Shown piece after piece: positions 19,319 through 27,729 of a DNA stretch of 52,051 bases. The DNA comes from an uncultured Alteromonadaceae bacterium (GTDB lineage Bacteria > Pseudomonadota > Gammaproteobacteria > Enterobacterales > Alteromonadaceae). The notes beneath the pieces are model-generated. The model made no database searches and was not told the DNA's origin. It saw only the letters and a list, made by a program, of their open reading frames with translations. Each line of letters begins with the position of its first letter. The first letter of the stretch is position 1. The stretch covers positions 1 to 52,051 of the forward strand of contig CATMRP010000013.1 of assembly GCA_950073835.1 (NCBI GenBank). The letters run 5' to 3'. Position numbers and translations under genes: made by a program.

Positions 19319-20362
19319 ATGCGCCTCCCGATTAGGAAAACAGTTTTGGAAATACTTAACCAGCAACAATTGCAGGGTATTTTGGCTCGTTTAGAGCAGG
19401 TGAGTGAAGAAATCGGCAAAGTCATTGTCGGCCAGCAAACCGTAATTAACCAATTATTGGTGAGTATTCTGGCCGGTGGGCATTGTTTGCTGGAGGGCGT
19501 GCCGGGACTGGCGAAAACTCTGATGGTGAGTTCGCTGGCGAAAACCCTGGAACTGGATTTTCAGCGTGTTCAGTTTACCCCCGACCTTATGCCCAGCGAC
19601 ATTATTGGCACCGAAATCCTCGAAACCGATCATGATTCGGGTAAGCGCTTTTTTAAATTTCAGCAGGGGCCGGTCTTTACGCAAATACTGCTGGCCGATG
19701 AAATCAATCGTACACCGCCAAAAACCCAGGCTGCGCTCTTGGAGGCGATGCAGGAAAAAGCCATCAGTTACAGTGCTGAGCGTTACGAGTTACCAAAACC
19801 ATTTTTTGTATTGGCCACGCAAAACCCGGTGGAACAGGCAGGAACTTATCCGTTACCCGAAGCGCAATTAGACCGCTTTTTAATGTATGTGTCGGTGGGT
19901 TATCCCACAGCAGAGGATGAGGTAGAAATTCTGCGCCGCACCACGGGCACGCAGGAGGTTGAACTGCAGAAAATTCTGAGTGCGGCAGATATTATTGTGC
20001 TGCAAAGATTGGTGCGGGAAGTGGAAATTTCAGAGCCCCTACTTAGTTATGTTAGTCAGCTTGCGCGAAATACGCGTACCAATACTGACTTGCCGAGCGT
20101 CAGTGATACGGTTAATCAGTTTGTGCAATGGGGAGCCGGCCCCCGAGCGGGCCAGGCCCTGGTGTTGTGCGCCAAAGCCAAGGCTCTGATTGACGGCCGT
20201 TTTGCTGCCACGCTGGATGATATACAAGCGGTGGCTTACCCAGTTCTCAGGCATCGAATGTTACTTAATTTTCAGGCCGAAGCGCAAAATATTACTGCCG
20301 ATCAGGTCATCAGTGCCTTGTTGAATGATGTTCAAACACCGGCCAGCCCATTAAGTTCATAG
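19319..20362 (+). CDS. MoxR-family AAA+ ATPase
   Basis: A 347-residue MoxR ATPase. Walker A is G-V-P-G-L-A-K66-T, Walker B is I-L-L-A-D-E-I-N-R-T near residue 123, sensor 1 is F-V-L-A-T-Q-N-P-V-E-Q-A-G-T-Y near 162, and L-P-E-A-Q-L-D-R-F holds the arginine-finger segment. MoxR proteins act as chaperones that mature enzyme complexes together with VWA or DUF58 partners. The ATG directly abuts the previous stop; a start a few codons later is possible. It is the cytosolic motor of this cluster. Confidence 0.95.
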   Translation: MRLPIRKTVLEILNQQQLQGILARLEQVSEEIGKVIVGQQTVINQLLVSILAGGHCLLEGVPGLAKTLMVSSLAKTLELDFQRVQFTPDLMPSDIIGTEILETDHDSGKRFFKFQQGPVFTQILLADEINRTPPKTQAALLEAMQEKAISYSAERYELPKPFFVLATQNPVEQAGTYPLPEAQLDRFLMYVSVGYPTAEDEVEILRRTTGTQEVELQKILSAADIIVLQRLVREVEISEPLLSYVSQLARNTRTNTDLPSVSDTVNQFVQWGAGPRAGQALVLCAKAKALIDGRFAATLDDIQAVAYPVLRHRMLLNFQAEAQNITADQVISALLNDVQTPASPLSS

Positions 20363-20366
20363 CGCA

Positions 20367-21293
20367 ATGCATTCACTCATCGACCCGCTGACTTTTTCAC
20401 GTGTAAAAGACCTGCCGTTGGTAGCCAGGACCATCGCGCAGGGGTTTCTGCACGGCTTACACTATAGTGTTCAGCGCGGAACCGGTGTCGAGTTCAGCCA
20501 GTACAGGGTGTACGAACCCGGCGATCCTTTATCACGGGTAGACTGGAAGCTGTTTGCCCGTTCAGATCGCTACTTTGTGCGCGAAGCTGAGCGCGAAAGT
20601 GATATCAATGTGTATCTTATTCTGGATGCCAGTGCCTCGATGCTGATGCAAAGCCGCCAACCGAAAACGCCACACAAAAATGATTATTCAGACAGTATGA
20701 CAAAGCTTGATTATGGCCGTTATTTACTGGCTACTATTGCTTACCTGGCGCATCAACAGGGTGATGGGATAGGGTTGATGGGCGTGTCTGGTAAGCAAGT
20801 GAGTTTTTTGCCAGCACTCAATACCCAACAGCATTTACAAAAACTGCTTTTGCAGTTAGCCCGGATCACCAGTAGCGATGTTTTTCCCGACGCGGAGCAG
20901 CTAACCAGCCAACTGGCCAGGGTACGCCAGCAAGGCATCGTCATCGTCGTAAGCGATTTTTATGAGCGACATGAGGAACTGACCCATTTTATGCAGCAAT
21001 TGGTAAGCCCAAGAACCGATGTGATTGCCGTTCAACTGGAAACTCAGGATGAAATTGAATTTAATTATACTGGCCAGATACGCTTTGAAGATCGTGAAAC
21101 AGGTCAATATAAAAGGGTTAACGCCAGTCAGATAAAGTCTTCCTACTTAAATGCCAGAGCACGGTTTAATCGAAATCTGGCCAACCACCTGCAAAGCCAA
21201 CGTGTACAATTATTGCGAACTACTATCGAGCAGCCGCTGGATAAAGTGCTGTATGAATTTCTGCTTGCCCGCAAAAAGGTAAGGGGATTGTGA
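20367..21293 (+). CDS. DUF58 (VWA-like) protein
   Basis: A 308-residue DUF58 protein, the usual partner of MoxR ATPases. The hallmark Y-E-P-G-D-P-L-S-R-V-D-W-K-L-F-A-R lies near residue 47, and a VWA-like segment Y-L-I-L-D-A-S-A-S-M (metal-site D-x-S-x-S) near 87. It has no clear transmembrane segment. The start is four bases after the moxR stop. Confidence 0.92.
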   Translation: MHSLIDPLTFSRVKDLPLVARTIAQGFLHGLHYSVQRGTGVEFSQYRVYEPGDPLSRVDWKLFARSDRYFVREAERESDINVYLILDASASMLMQSRQPKTPHKNDYSDSMTKLDYGRYLLATIAYLAHQQGDGIGLMGVSGKQVSFLPALNTQQHLQKLLLQLARITSSDVFPDAEQLTSQLARVRQQGIVIVVSDFYERHEELTHFMQQLVSPRTDVIAVQLETQDEIEFNYTGQIRFEDRETGQYKRVNASQIKSSYLNARARFNRNLANHLQSQRVQLLRTTIEQPLDKVLYEFLLARKKVRGL

Positions 21294-21309
21294 CATTGAG
21301 AGCTTCGCT

Positions 21310-22455
21310 ATGTTGAGCTGGTTAAACACCTACTTTGTGGCCCCCATAGGGCTCTTAGGCTTATTGTCTGTTTGCATCCCCATCATTATTCATCTGATAA
21401 GCAAGAGCAAGGTCAGACCGGTGCTCTTTGGTCACCTTGATTTGATACCCTCCGGCCAGCAAAAACCGGTTACTCAAATTCATTTAACCCAATGGTTATT
21501 GTTGTTATTGCGCATTTTAATGCTGGTTTTACTTACGCTAATGCTGAGTAAGCCACTGTTCCCCGATTCAACGTCGACTACCCCGGGAAACACCAGATTG
21601 CTGGTGACTCCTGCGTGGCTTGAGGCGGCCAGTCAGTCGCAGCGCTCTGAACTCCTGGACAGGGTAAATGCCGGGGACCGGGCCTGGTTAGCTGGTTACC
21701 CCGCAACGCTGCTCAGTGCGGAGCAAATACAAAACTGGCGGGGGAAGGGAGAAGAACAAAGCCTGATCAATCTATGGGCGACGTTACAGGATACCCTCCG
21801 CTCAACTTCTGGCCCGGTTGTTGTTTATCACACCGGTAAGATTGAAGAATTTAACGGGCCAAGAGTCCTTCTGACATCATTAGAACGGGTTGAGTGGCAC
21901 CAAATTGATGCGTTGCCAGATGGCGCAGCAGCCAACTCAATTGAAAAAATAGCAATAGGCGTGGTTGAGTCTGCAGATCCAACCAGTAACCTGCGCTGGC
22001 AAACGGCGTTATCGATAATACAGCAGTACGGCATTAAAAGTCTGACCTGGCAAATTTTACCACCTGAACAACAAATTGATTTTACCCGTTATGCGCTTTG
22101 GATTGATATTAGCAAGCGATCGCTTATAAGCCAGACTAATACGGTTTTGCTGCCTGAAAAACACCTTAACACGCCTGACTTTCCCTTAAGGCTTGCCGAT
22201 CAGCTGCTGACTATTACCCAACAACAGCAACAACGCTTGTCGCCGGTGCTTTCAGCGCAGCAAATTCAGTATCAATCTGAACTAACAAAAGGCGTAGCTA
22301 TAACTACCGCGATACCAGACCATCAGGTGAGTACAGAGAGCGATTCATCGCCTTCGGGTTTGCCCTGGCTGGCGTGTGTGCTGTTGTTATTGTTTTGTAC
22401 CGAGCGGCTGGTTAGCGAATACTTGTCCCCGGGTGGTAAGGATAGCCAGCAGTGA
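21310..22455 (+). CDS. BatA-like N-terminal domain membrane protein
   Basis: A 381-residue protein whose first ~90 residues match the aerotolerance-regulator (BatA) N-terminal region: two transmembrane helices flanking P-I-I-I-H-L-I-S-K-S-K and V-L-F-G-H-L-D. The middle is a periplasmic or cytosolic domain with no motif I recognise, and a final helix lies near residue 355. In related operons this protein sits between DUF58 and large membrane proteins. Its stop overlaps the next GTG start (GTGA). Confidence 0.8.
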   Translation: MLSWLNTYFVAPIGLLGLLSVCIPIIIHLISKSKVRPVLFGHLDLIPSGQQKPVTQIHLTQWLLLLLRILMLVLLTLMLSKPLFPDSTSTTPGNTRLLVTPAWLEAASQSQRSELLDRVNAGDRAWLAGYPATLLSAEQIQNWRGKGEEQSLINLWATLQDTLRSTSGPVVVYHTGKIEEFNGPRVLLTSLERVEWHQIDALPDGAAANSIEKIAIGVVESADPTSNLRWQTALSIIQQYGIKSLTWQILPPEQQIDFTRYALWIDISKRSLISQTNTVLLPEKHLNTPDFPLRLADQLLTITQQQQQRLSPVLSAQQIQYQSELTKGVAITTAIPDHQVSTESDSSPSGLPWLACVLLLLFCTERLVSEYLSPGGKDSQQ

Positions 22456-24764
22456 GTTCGTCACAGTCTGCGGTACTCAAGCTGCTGCAAGAGCGTATTC
22501 AAGTAGCGAAATGGCGATATACGCGCCGTCTGTCACTGCGTTTAAGCTGTATTGTGATAGCGGTGGGGGGGCTGAGTTTTGCTGTTAGTGGCATGTGGTG
22601 GTTGTCTGCAACACTAGCCTTGTTAACGCTTTTACCGTGCCTGCTTATTGCATTGCCACAAAGTGAATTAAAAAAACTTCATTTAAACAATGTACTGCTG
22701 CACCTGAATCAGCAATTTACGGTGTTGCAACACAGCGCTCAGCTGTTATCTCAGCCAACGCAAGGTGACTCACTGTTAAAAACCTTACAGCGTAAGCGAA
22801 CAGAGCAGGCTTTACAGACACTTCTGGAAGACCCTCATGTGAAGTTATTGCCAGACTACCCATGGCAAAGGGCGGGAATAGCAAACCTTCTGGTAATTGC
22901 GCTGGTTCTGGGGGGGGGCTACTTTAACTCCACTACAGAATTACCCTTTGATGAGGTTGCCCTAACAGACAATTACACCCCATTGCCACCCCAAAAAAAC
23001 CTTATAGAAAGTGCACAGGTTAGCATTACGCCACCAGCCTACACCGGGCTTCCAGATATCCAACAAACGAGCCTTGATATCGCTGCAGTGACAGGCAGTA
23101 CGGTAACCTGGAAATTAACCTTCAGCGATCATCAGCAATCTTACTTTTTGCAATTAGCCGGACAACCGGACATTGCTCTGCTGCAACAGGAAGAAGCCTA
23201 TACAGTGACCCTGCCGGTAGAAAGAGCCGGGGTTTACCATATAAAAAATAAACACGGGATTATAGGTAGTATCCACAGTATCGCGGTAACGGCGGATACC
23301 GCGCCTCAGATTCGTATTACCGAGCCCACATCAACCATTTCAATATTTGCCAAAAGCGAGCAACCCACGCCCCGGCTAAGTGTGCAGATGAACGATGATT
23401 TTGGTATTAGCAAGGTGGATATACTTGCGTCGGTGGCCAAAGGCTCTGGCGAAGCCGTAAAGTTACGCGATGAAATCTTTGAATTCGATACCATTGAACG
23501 CGGCGATAGGGTGTGGTACGCCGAAAAATCATGGGATTTTAGTCAGCTCGATATGGAGCCGGGAGACGAGCTTTATTTTACGGTCAGAGTGTGGGATATC
23601 CGAGCCCCGGAGCCGCAACTGAGTCGGTCGGAAACCAAAATATTGCGCTGGCTGGACGATGAAGAGGCGTTAGCGGTTGGCGACGGTATATTAATAGACT
23701 TTATGCCTGAGTACTTTAAGAGCCAGCGACAAATTATTATTGAAACGAAACAGCTTATTGCCGATCGCGAGATCCTGTCTGATTCTGACTTTATGGCGAC
23801 GTCACGCTCTCTTGGCCATTCGCAAAGTGATTTAAAGCTTAAGTATGGTCAGTATCTGGGGGATGAGTTTGATGATGGCACTGGCGCTACTCAAAGGGAA
23901 GAGGACGAAGGCGCCCCGGACGTTGAGGTGAAAGACGGCGATCATAACGATGAACATGAGCATGATGACAGCCCGCAATTGGCAGCAGGCGACCACTCGC
24001 TGACGAGTCATGATCACGGGCACGAAGCTGCCACCGAAAGTGACGATAAGTCTGGTTATCAGCAAATTATTAATGCGTTTGGCCATGCCCATGGCGATAC
24101 AGATATTGGCGTGATAGGGACACTTAGCCCGAAAGCGTTAATGAAAAGGGCCATTGCATTTATGTGGGATGCCGAACTGCAGTTATTGTTGGCGAAGCCT
24201 GAGCTGGCCTTGCCGTATGAAGAAAAGGCCCTGACGTTTCTTAATCGTGCACGCAAAGCCGAGCGAATTTACATCAAGCGACTCGGATTTGAACCGCCTC
24301 CGGTTAGCGAAAAGCGTCGTTATCAGGGGGATTTATCTGACATACTCAGCTACAAGCGCTACCGTGATGCTGCCCCCGAAGATCCCTACAACAGTCATCT
24401 GACACACTTGTTAACAGCATTAAACCTGGCCAGGCAAACCATTCGTCCCGGTACGCCAAGCAAGTCTGTGCTGAATAAGGATGTGCTCACCAGCATCGAA
24501 TATTTAAAACCGGCTTTTATTGAACAGGCTCAGACCCGGCCAGCTATGGTTAGTCATGTTGCGACCCTGGAAAAAATGCAGTTAGCGGATCGTTTGTGGT
24601 TAACTGAATGTGATGATTGCATGCGACAACTGTATAACGAGTTATGGCGGCAACTGACGCCAGTGGCACTGCCGAGTCAGTCAAACTCTGAATACCGGTC
24701 CACCAATCCGATGGTAGAGGCCTATAGCGAACATTTGCTTAACAGTGCTGAGGAACAACCATGA
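22452..24764 (+). CDS. Large DUF4175-like membrane protein with His/acidic-rich segment
   Basis: A 770-residue protein starting at GTG and translationally coupled to the previous gene. Two hydrophobic segments near residues 35-80 and one near 145 are followed by a large extracytoplasmic region with beta-rich Ig-like character (S-I-T-P-P-A-Y-T-G near residue 193). The order and layout resemble DUF4175 proteins of MoxR operons. Residues ~475-545 form a linker rich in His, Asp and Glu (for example D-H-N-D-E-H-E-H-D-D and S-H-D-H-G-H-E), which may bind metal. Helical C-terminus. Confidence 0.65.
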   Translation: MSSSQSAVLKLLQERIQVAKWRYTRRLSLRLSCIVIAVGGLSFAVSGMWWLSATLALLTLLPCLLIALPQSELKKLHLNNVLLHLNQQFTVLQHSAQLLSQPTQGDSLLKTLQRKRTEQALQTLLEDPHVKLLPDYPWQRAGIANLLVIALVLGGGYFNSTTELPFDEVALTDNYTPLPPQKNLIESAQVSITPPAYTGLPDIQQTSLDIAAVTGSTVTWKLTFSDHQQSYFLQLAGQPDIALLQQEEAYTVTLPVERAGVYHIKNKHGIIGSIHSIAVTADTAPQIRITEPTSTISIFAKSEQPTPRLSVQMNDDFGISKVDILASVAKGSGEAVKLRDEIFEFDTIERGDRVWYAEKSWDFSQLDMEPGDELYFTVRVWDIRAPEPQLSRSETKILRWLDDEEALAVGDGILIDFMPEYFKSQRQIIIETKQLIADREILSDSDFMATSRSLGHSQSDLKLKYGQYLGDEFDDGTGATQREEDEGAPDVEVKDGDHNDEHEHDDSPQLAAGDHSLTSHDHGHEAATESDDKSGYQQIINAFGHAHGDTDIGVIGTLSPKALMKRAIAFMWDAELQLLLAKPELALPYEEKALTFLNRARKAERIYIKRLGFEPPPVSEKRRYQGDLSDILSYKRYRDAAPEDPYNSHLTHLLTALNLARQTIRPGTPSKSVLNKDVLTSIEYLKPAFIEQAQTRPAMVSHVATLEKMQLADRLWLTECDDCMRQLYNELWRQLTPVALPSQSNSEYRSTNPMVEAYSEHLLNSAEEQP

Positions 24765-26770
24765 CAAGTTACATGGGGGAGTCTCTTCACATTGAATTAC
24801 TGGGGCGGTTACCGTCATCTTTACTGATACCGCTGGTCTTTATGCTATTCGTTTGTGGTGTGGTTTCACTGGGACTGGTGATTAACCGGCTATGGCTGCG
24901 CAAAGTAAGGCTGCTGGTTGTTATTGGGCTTAACATTGCAGCCTGGTTATTATTGGTGGCGATACTCAGCCCGGTGACATTGCGTGACAATGAACCACCG
25001 GCGGTTGTCTTAGTGACCCATAGCGAAGTTCCTCTTAGTGAAGCTTCGTTTAATGATATTGCCTCGGATGCATCGGTCTGGTTTACCCAACGAGCCTGGC
25101 TATCGCTTTCGCAAACCCAATGGTTTAATCGTTTACCTATGTTTCGACCAAAGGTTGTGCGCGAGCCGGAAGATATCATTTGGGCTGAGCCGACTTTGCA
25201 ACATCTTGTCGTTATAGGTGATGGCATGACGATGCAACAGTGGCAGCGCTTTAAGCAGCGAAAGGGAAGTAATGATCCGGCTATCAGCGTTACCCTTAAG
25301 AAGGGGAGCGCAGTGACAGGTCTGGTATCAATGCGTTGGCAACGGCAGCTGAATCGTGGTCAGTGGCAGCGTGTAAGCGGTGTATTGCAGGTTGCGCCAG
25401 CAGAGGCCAAAGGTAACCTGCAACAAACGCTTTATCACGTTTATCTCAAAGATCCGGCCGGCCAGGTGGTTGCGCAACAGGCGGTGCGAGATGGGGAAAC
25501 ATTTGAGCTGCTGGTTAACGTAAAAACTGAGGGCTTGTGGCAGTATCAATTAGCACTTGCTAAAGCCTCGGATGATATAACTGTTGTTGAAGAAAACCTG
25601 GCCTTTGAGGTAACACGTCCAAGCCTTGCAAAGCTCCTGATCCGGCAATCTGCGCCGTCATTTGAAACCCGCCATGTAAAAAACTGGGCGGTAGAGCAGG
25701 GCGCGCAGGTTACTGTTGAAACGCAAATCAGTAAAAACCGTTATATATCGCAGCACGCAAATTATCCTCATGAAGACCGCAGTGACGAAAAAACAGCGCA
25801 GGTGGACTCGTTTGATACGCTAAGCACACTTGATCAATATGATCTGCTGATCATTGATGCTCGTGGCCTGATGAAGTTGTCACAACACCAGCAGGATAAT
25901 CTGGCGGTTGCTGTTAAGCGCGGTTTAGGTGTGCTGGTGATCGTTGATTCAACACTGTTTACAGAGAACAACCTGCCTGGAGTGCTGCATCAGTTTCGCA
26001 TAAGCCGTGGCTCGACCATTGAAAGTGACCAAAGCTTACTCAACTGGCAGTTTGATCAAGCCGGTGAGCCTTTAAACGTTATAGCGGCAGATATCCCGGC
26101 CAGCAGCGGTTTTAGTCTAGTTAAGGGGGCTGAAGGCCGCGTCATTGTACCTGGTATACATTGGGGGTTGGGAAAGGTTGCCATTAGCCTGACTAACCAA
26201 ACTTATCAATGGCATACCGCAGGGCAGAGACAATTGTATAGTCGCTACTGGCAGTTTTTGTTTGAAAGTCTTGCCCGCCAGTCCCTGGCGCCGTATTTGC
26301 TCCCTGTAGAAAATGATCACCTCAATATAGCGCGACAACCTTTACCCCGGTGTTTTTCAGTCAACGAAAACTTATATAGCAGATTGGCGGACTACGCATT
26401 AAGGTATGAGGGCACTGAAGGCAAGCCAGTTGCGTTGATTCCCCAGGTCGACGAAGTTAACCAGAATATGGCTTGCGGTGTGATTTACCCGGCTTCTTCT
26501 GGCTGGCAGCGCATTACGTTATCGGCAAATGAAGAAACTCTAAGCCATTCTTTTTATGTGTATAACGAAAGTGACTGGCCTGCCTGGCAACAGCAACGCA
26601 AGCATAATGCTGGTAAACGAATGCAAAGCGCAATGCAAACAGGGTTAAAACAAACCTACTGGACAGAGATTTCACTTTGGCCTTTGTGGTGGGGGTTATT
26701 GCTGATGTGTTCATTACTTTGGATTGAGCGAAAATTCTGGACTAACCGCATTGACACAGGGAGTACTTAA
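24761..26770 (+). CDS. Membrane protein with GATase-like domain
   Basis: A 669-residue protein with two N-terminal transmembrane helices (about 20-75), a long soluble region, and a final helix near residue 640 (W-P-L-W-W-G-L-L-L-M). The segment Y-D-L-L-I-I-D-A-R-G near residue 363 followed by G-L-G-V-L-V-I-V-D-S near 390 looks like a glutamine-amidotransferase-type Rossmann fold, but I see no Cys-His dyad, so it is probably non-catalytic. It is the last gene of the tldD-moxR run and overlaps the previous gene by four bases. Confidence 0.7.
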   Translation: MTSYMGESLHIELLGRLPSSLLIPLVFMLFVCGVVSLGLVINRLWLRKVRLLVVIGLNIAAWLLLVAILSPVTLRDNEPPAVVLVTHSEVPLSEASFNDIASDASVWFTQRAWLSLSQTQWFNRLPMFRPKVVREPEDIIWAEPTLQHLVVIGDGMTMQQWQRFKQRKGSNDPAISVTLKKGSAVTGLVSMRWQRQLNRGQWQRVSGVLQVAPAEAKGNLQQTLYHVYLKDPAGQVVAQQAVRDGETFELLVNVKTEGLWQYQLALAKASDDITVVEENLAFEVTRPSLAKLLIRQSAPSFETRHVKNWAVEQGAQVTVETQISKNRYISQHANYPHEDRSDEKTAQVDSFDTLSTLDQYDLLIIDARGLMKLSQHQQDNLAVAVKRGLGVLVIVDSTLFTENNLPGVLHQFRISRGSTIESDQSLLNWQFDQAGEPLNVIAADIPASSGFSLVKGAEGRVIVPGIHWGLGKVAISLTNQTYQWHTAGQRQLYSRYWQFLFESLARQSLAPYLLPVENDHLNIARQPLPRCFSVNENLYSRLADYALRYEGTEGKPVALIPQVDEVNQNMACGVIYPASSGWQRITLSANEETLSHSFYVYNESDWPAWQQQRKHNAGKRMQSAMQTGLKQTYWTEISLWPLWWGLLLMCSLLWIERKFWTNRIDTGST

Positions 26771-27074
26771 ACCAACTGGTATAGCGCCGCTACTTACTGA
26801 TAACCCACACTCCAGGGGCTTTACGCTGGTAAAAAATAGCCGAAGACGTGTTCCCACCATAAATGCAGCAACGAATAACGCGAATTTATTGCCTGATTTA
26901 TACCCGCGCAGCGAAATTTAGCTCTATTTAGACTTACCTTTACCGGTGTTTTTGATTAATATGCGCTGTATTGGCACAGGAAAAGGTGCAATTGCTCGCG
27001 AAGTAAGTGAGAGACGAGCGGGGTACAGGACACCTTTCAGTAATAATGACTAAAACAGCCGAAGTGAGTAATAC
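26771..27074. promoter_or_regulatory. Promoter and leader region of uvrY
   Basis: A 304-base gap with no credible gene. Near its 3' end an imperfect nested inverted repeat (AAAGGTG at 26982-26988 with CACCTTT at 27031-27037, and GCTCG at 26994-26998 with CGAGC at 27015-27019) may be a leader structure of uvrY mRNA. AT-rich DNA around 26925-26965 is a likely promoter site, without a clear consensus. Confidence 0.4.
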
Positions 27075-27713
27075 ATGATCAAGATAGCGCTAGTAGATGA
27101 TCATGACCTGGTGAGAACGGGTATCAGACGTATTCTTGAGGATGTCGCCGACTTTTCTGTAGTATGTGAAGCAAAAGATGGTGAATCAGCCGTAAAGAAT
27201 TGCAGGAAGCTTGCGCCTGACGTTGTATTAATGGATTTAAATATGCCGGGCATTGGTGGTCTTGAAGCCACACGCCAAATTTTACGCATTGGTGAGAGCA
27301 TTAAAGTAATTGGCCTCTCCATGCAAAAAGAAGATCCTATGCCATCTCAGGTAATCCAGGCGGGAGCCTTTGGTTTTTTAACCAAAGACGCCGAGCCGGA
27401 AGAGATGATAAATGCGATATACAAAGTGGCCTCTGGTCAGAAGTACCTGAGCCCGGAAATCGCCCAACGCATTGCAATGAGCAAACTATCGCCGGATAAC
27501 GATAATCCTTTTAGCGATTTATCCGGGCGTGAACTGGATATCGCCATTCGCATAACCCGTGGCCAGAAGGTGCCGGATATCGCCGAGCAATTGCATATTG
27601 CCGCGAAGACCGTAAACACGTATCGTTATCGCTTGTTCGATAAACTAGAAATCAGCACCGACGTTGAGCTAACCCACCTGGCATTGCGCCATAAGCTTAT
27701 TGAACTGTCGTAG
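27075..27713 (+). CDS. uvrY: Response regulator UvrY/GacA
   Basis: A 212-residue NarL/FixJ-type response regulator. The receiver has D8/D9, phospho-acceptor D54 (V-L-M-D-L-N-M-P) and the conserved lysine in F-L-T-K-D-A. The C-terminal LuxR-type helix-turn-helix is visible as S-G-R-E-L-D-I-A-I-R-I-T-R-G-Q-K-V and K-T-V-N-T-Y-R-Y-R. In gammaproteobacteria it pairs with BarA/GacS and switches on Csr/Rsm small RNAs. The gene directly precedes uvrC, as in E. coli. Confidence 0.95.
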   Translation: MIKIALVDDHDLVRTGIRRILEDVADFSVVCEAKDGESAVKNCRKLAPDVVLMDLNMPGIGGLEATRQILRIGESIKVIGLSMQKEDPMPSQVIQAGAFGFLTKDAEPEEMINAIYKVASGQKYLSPEIAQRIAMSKLSPDNDNPFSDLSGRELDIAIRITRGQKVPDIAEQLHIAAKTVNTYRYRLFDKLEISTDVELTHLALRHKLIELS

Positions 27714-27729
27714 TTGCTGACAGGATTCA

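Noticed and set aside
26724..26921. Open frame across the end of the last moxR-cluster gene
   Set aside because: Mostly overlaps the preceding gene in another frame and has no ribosome site or family features.
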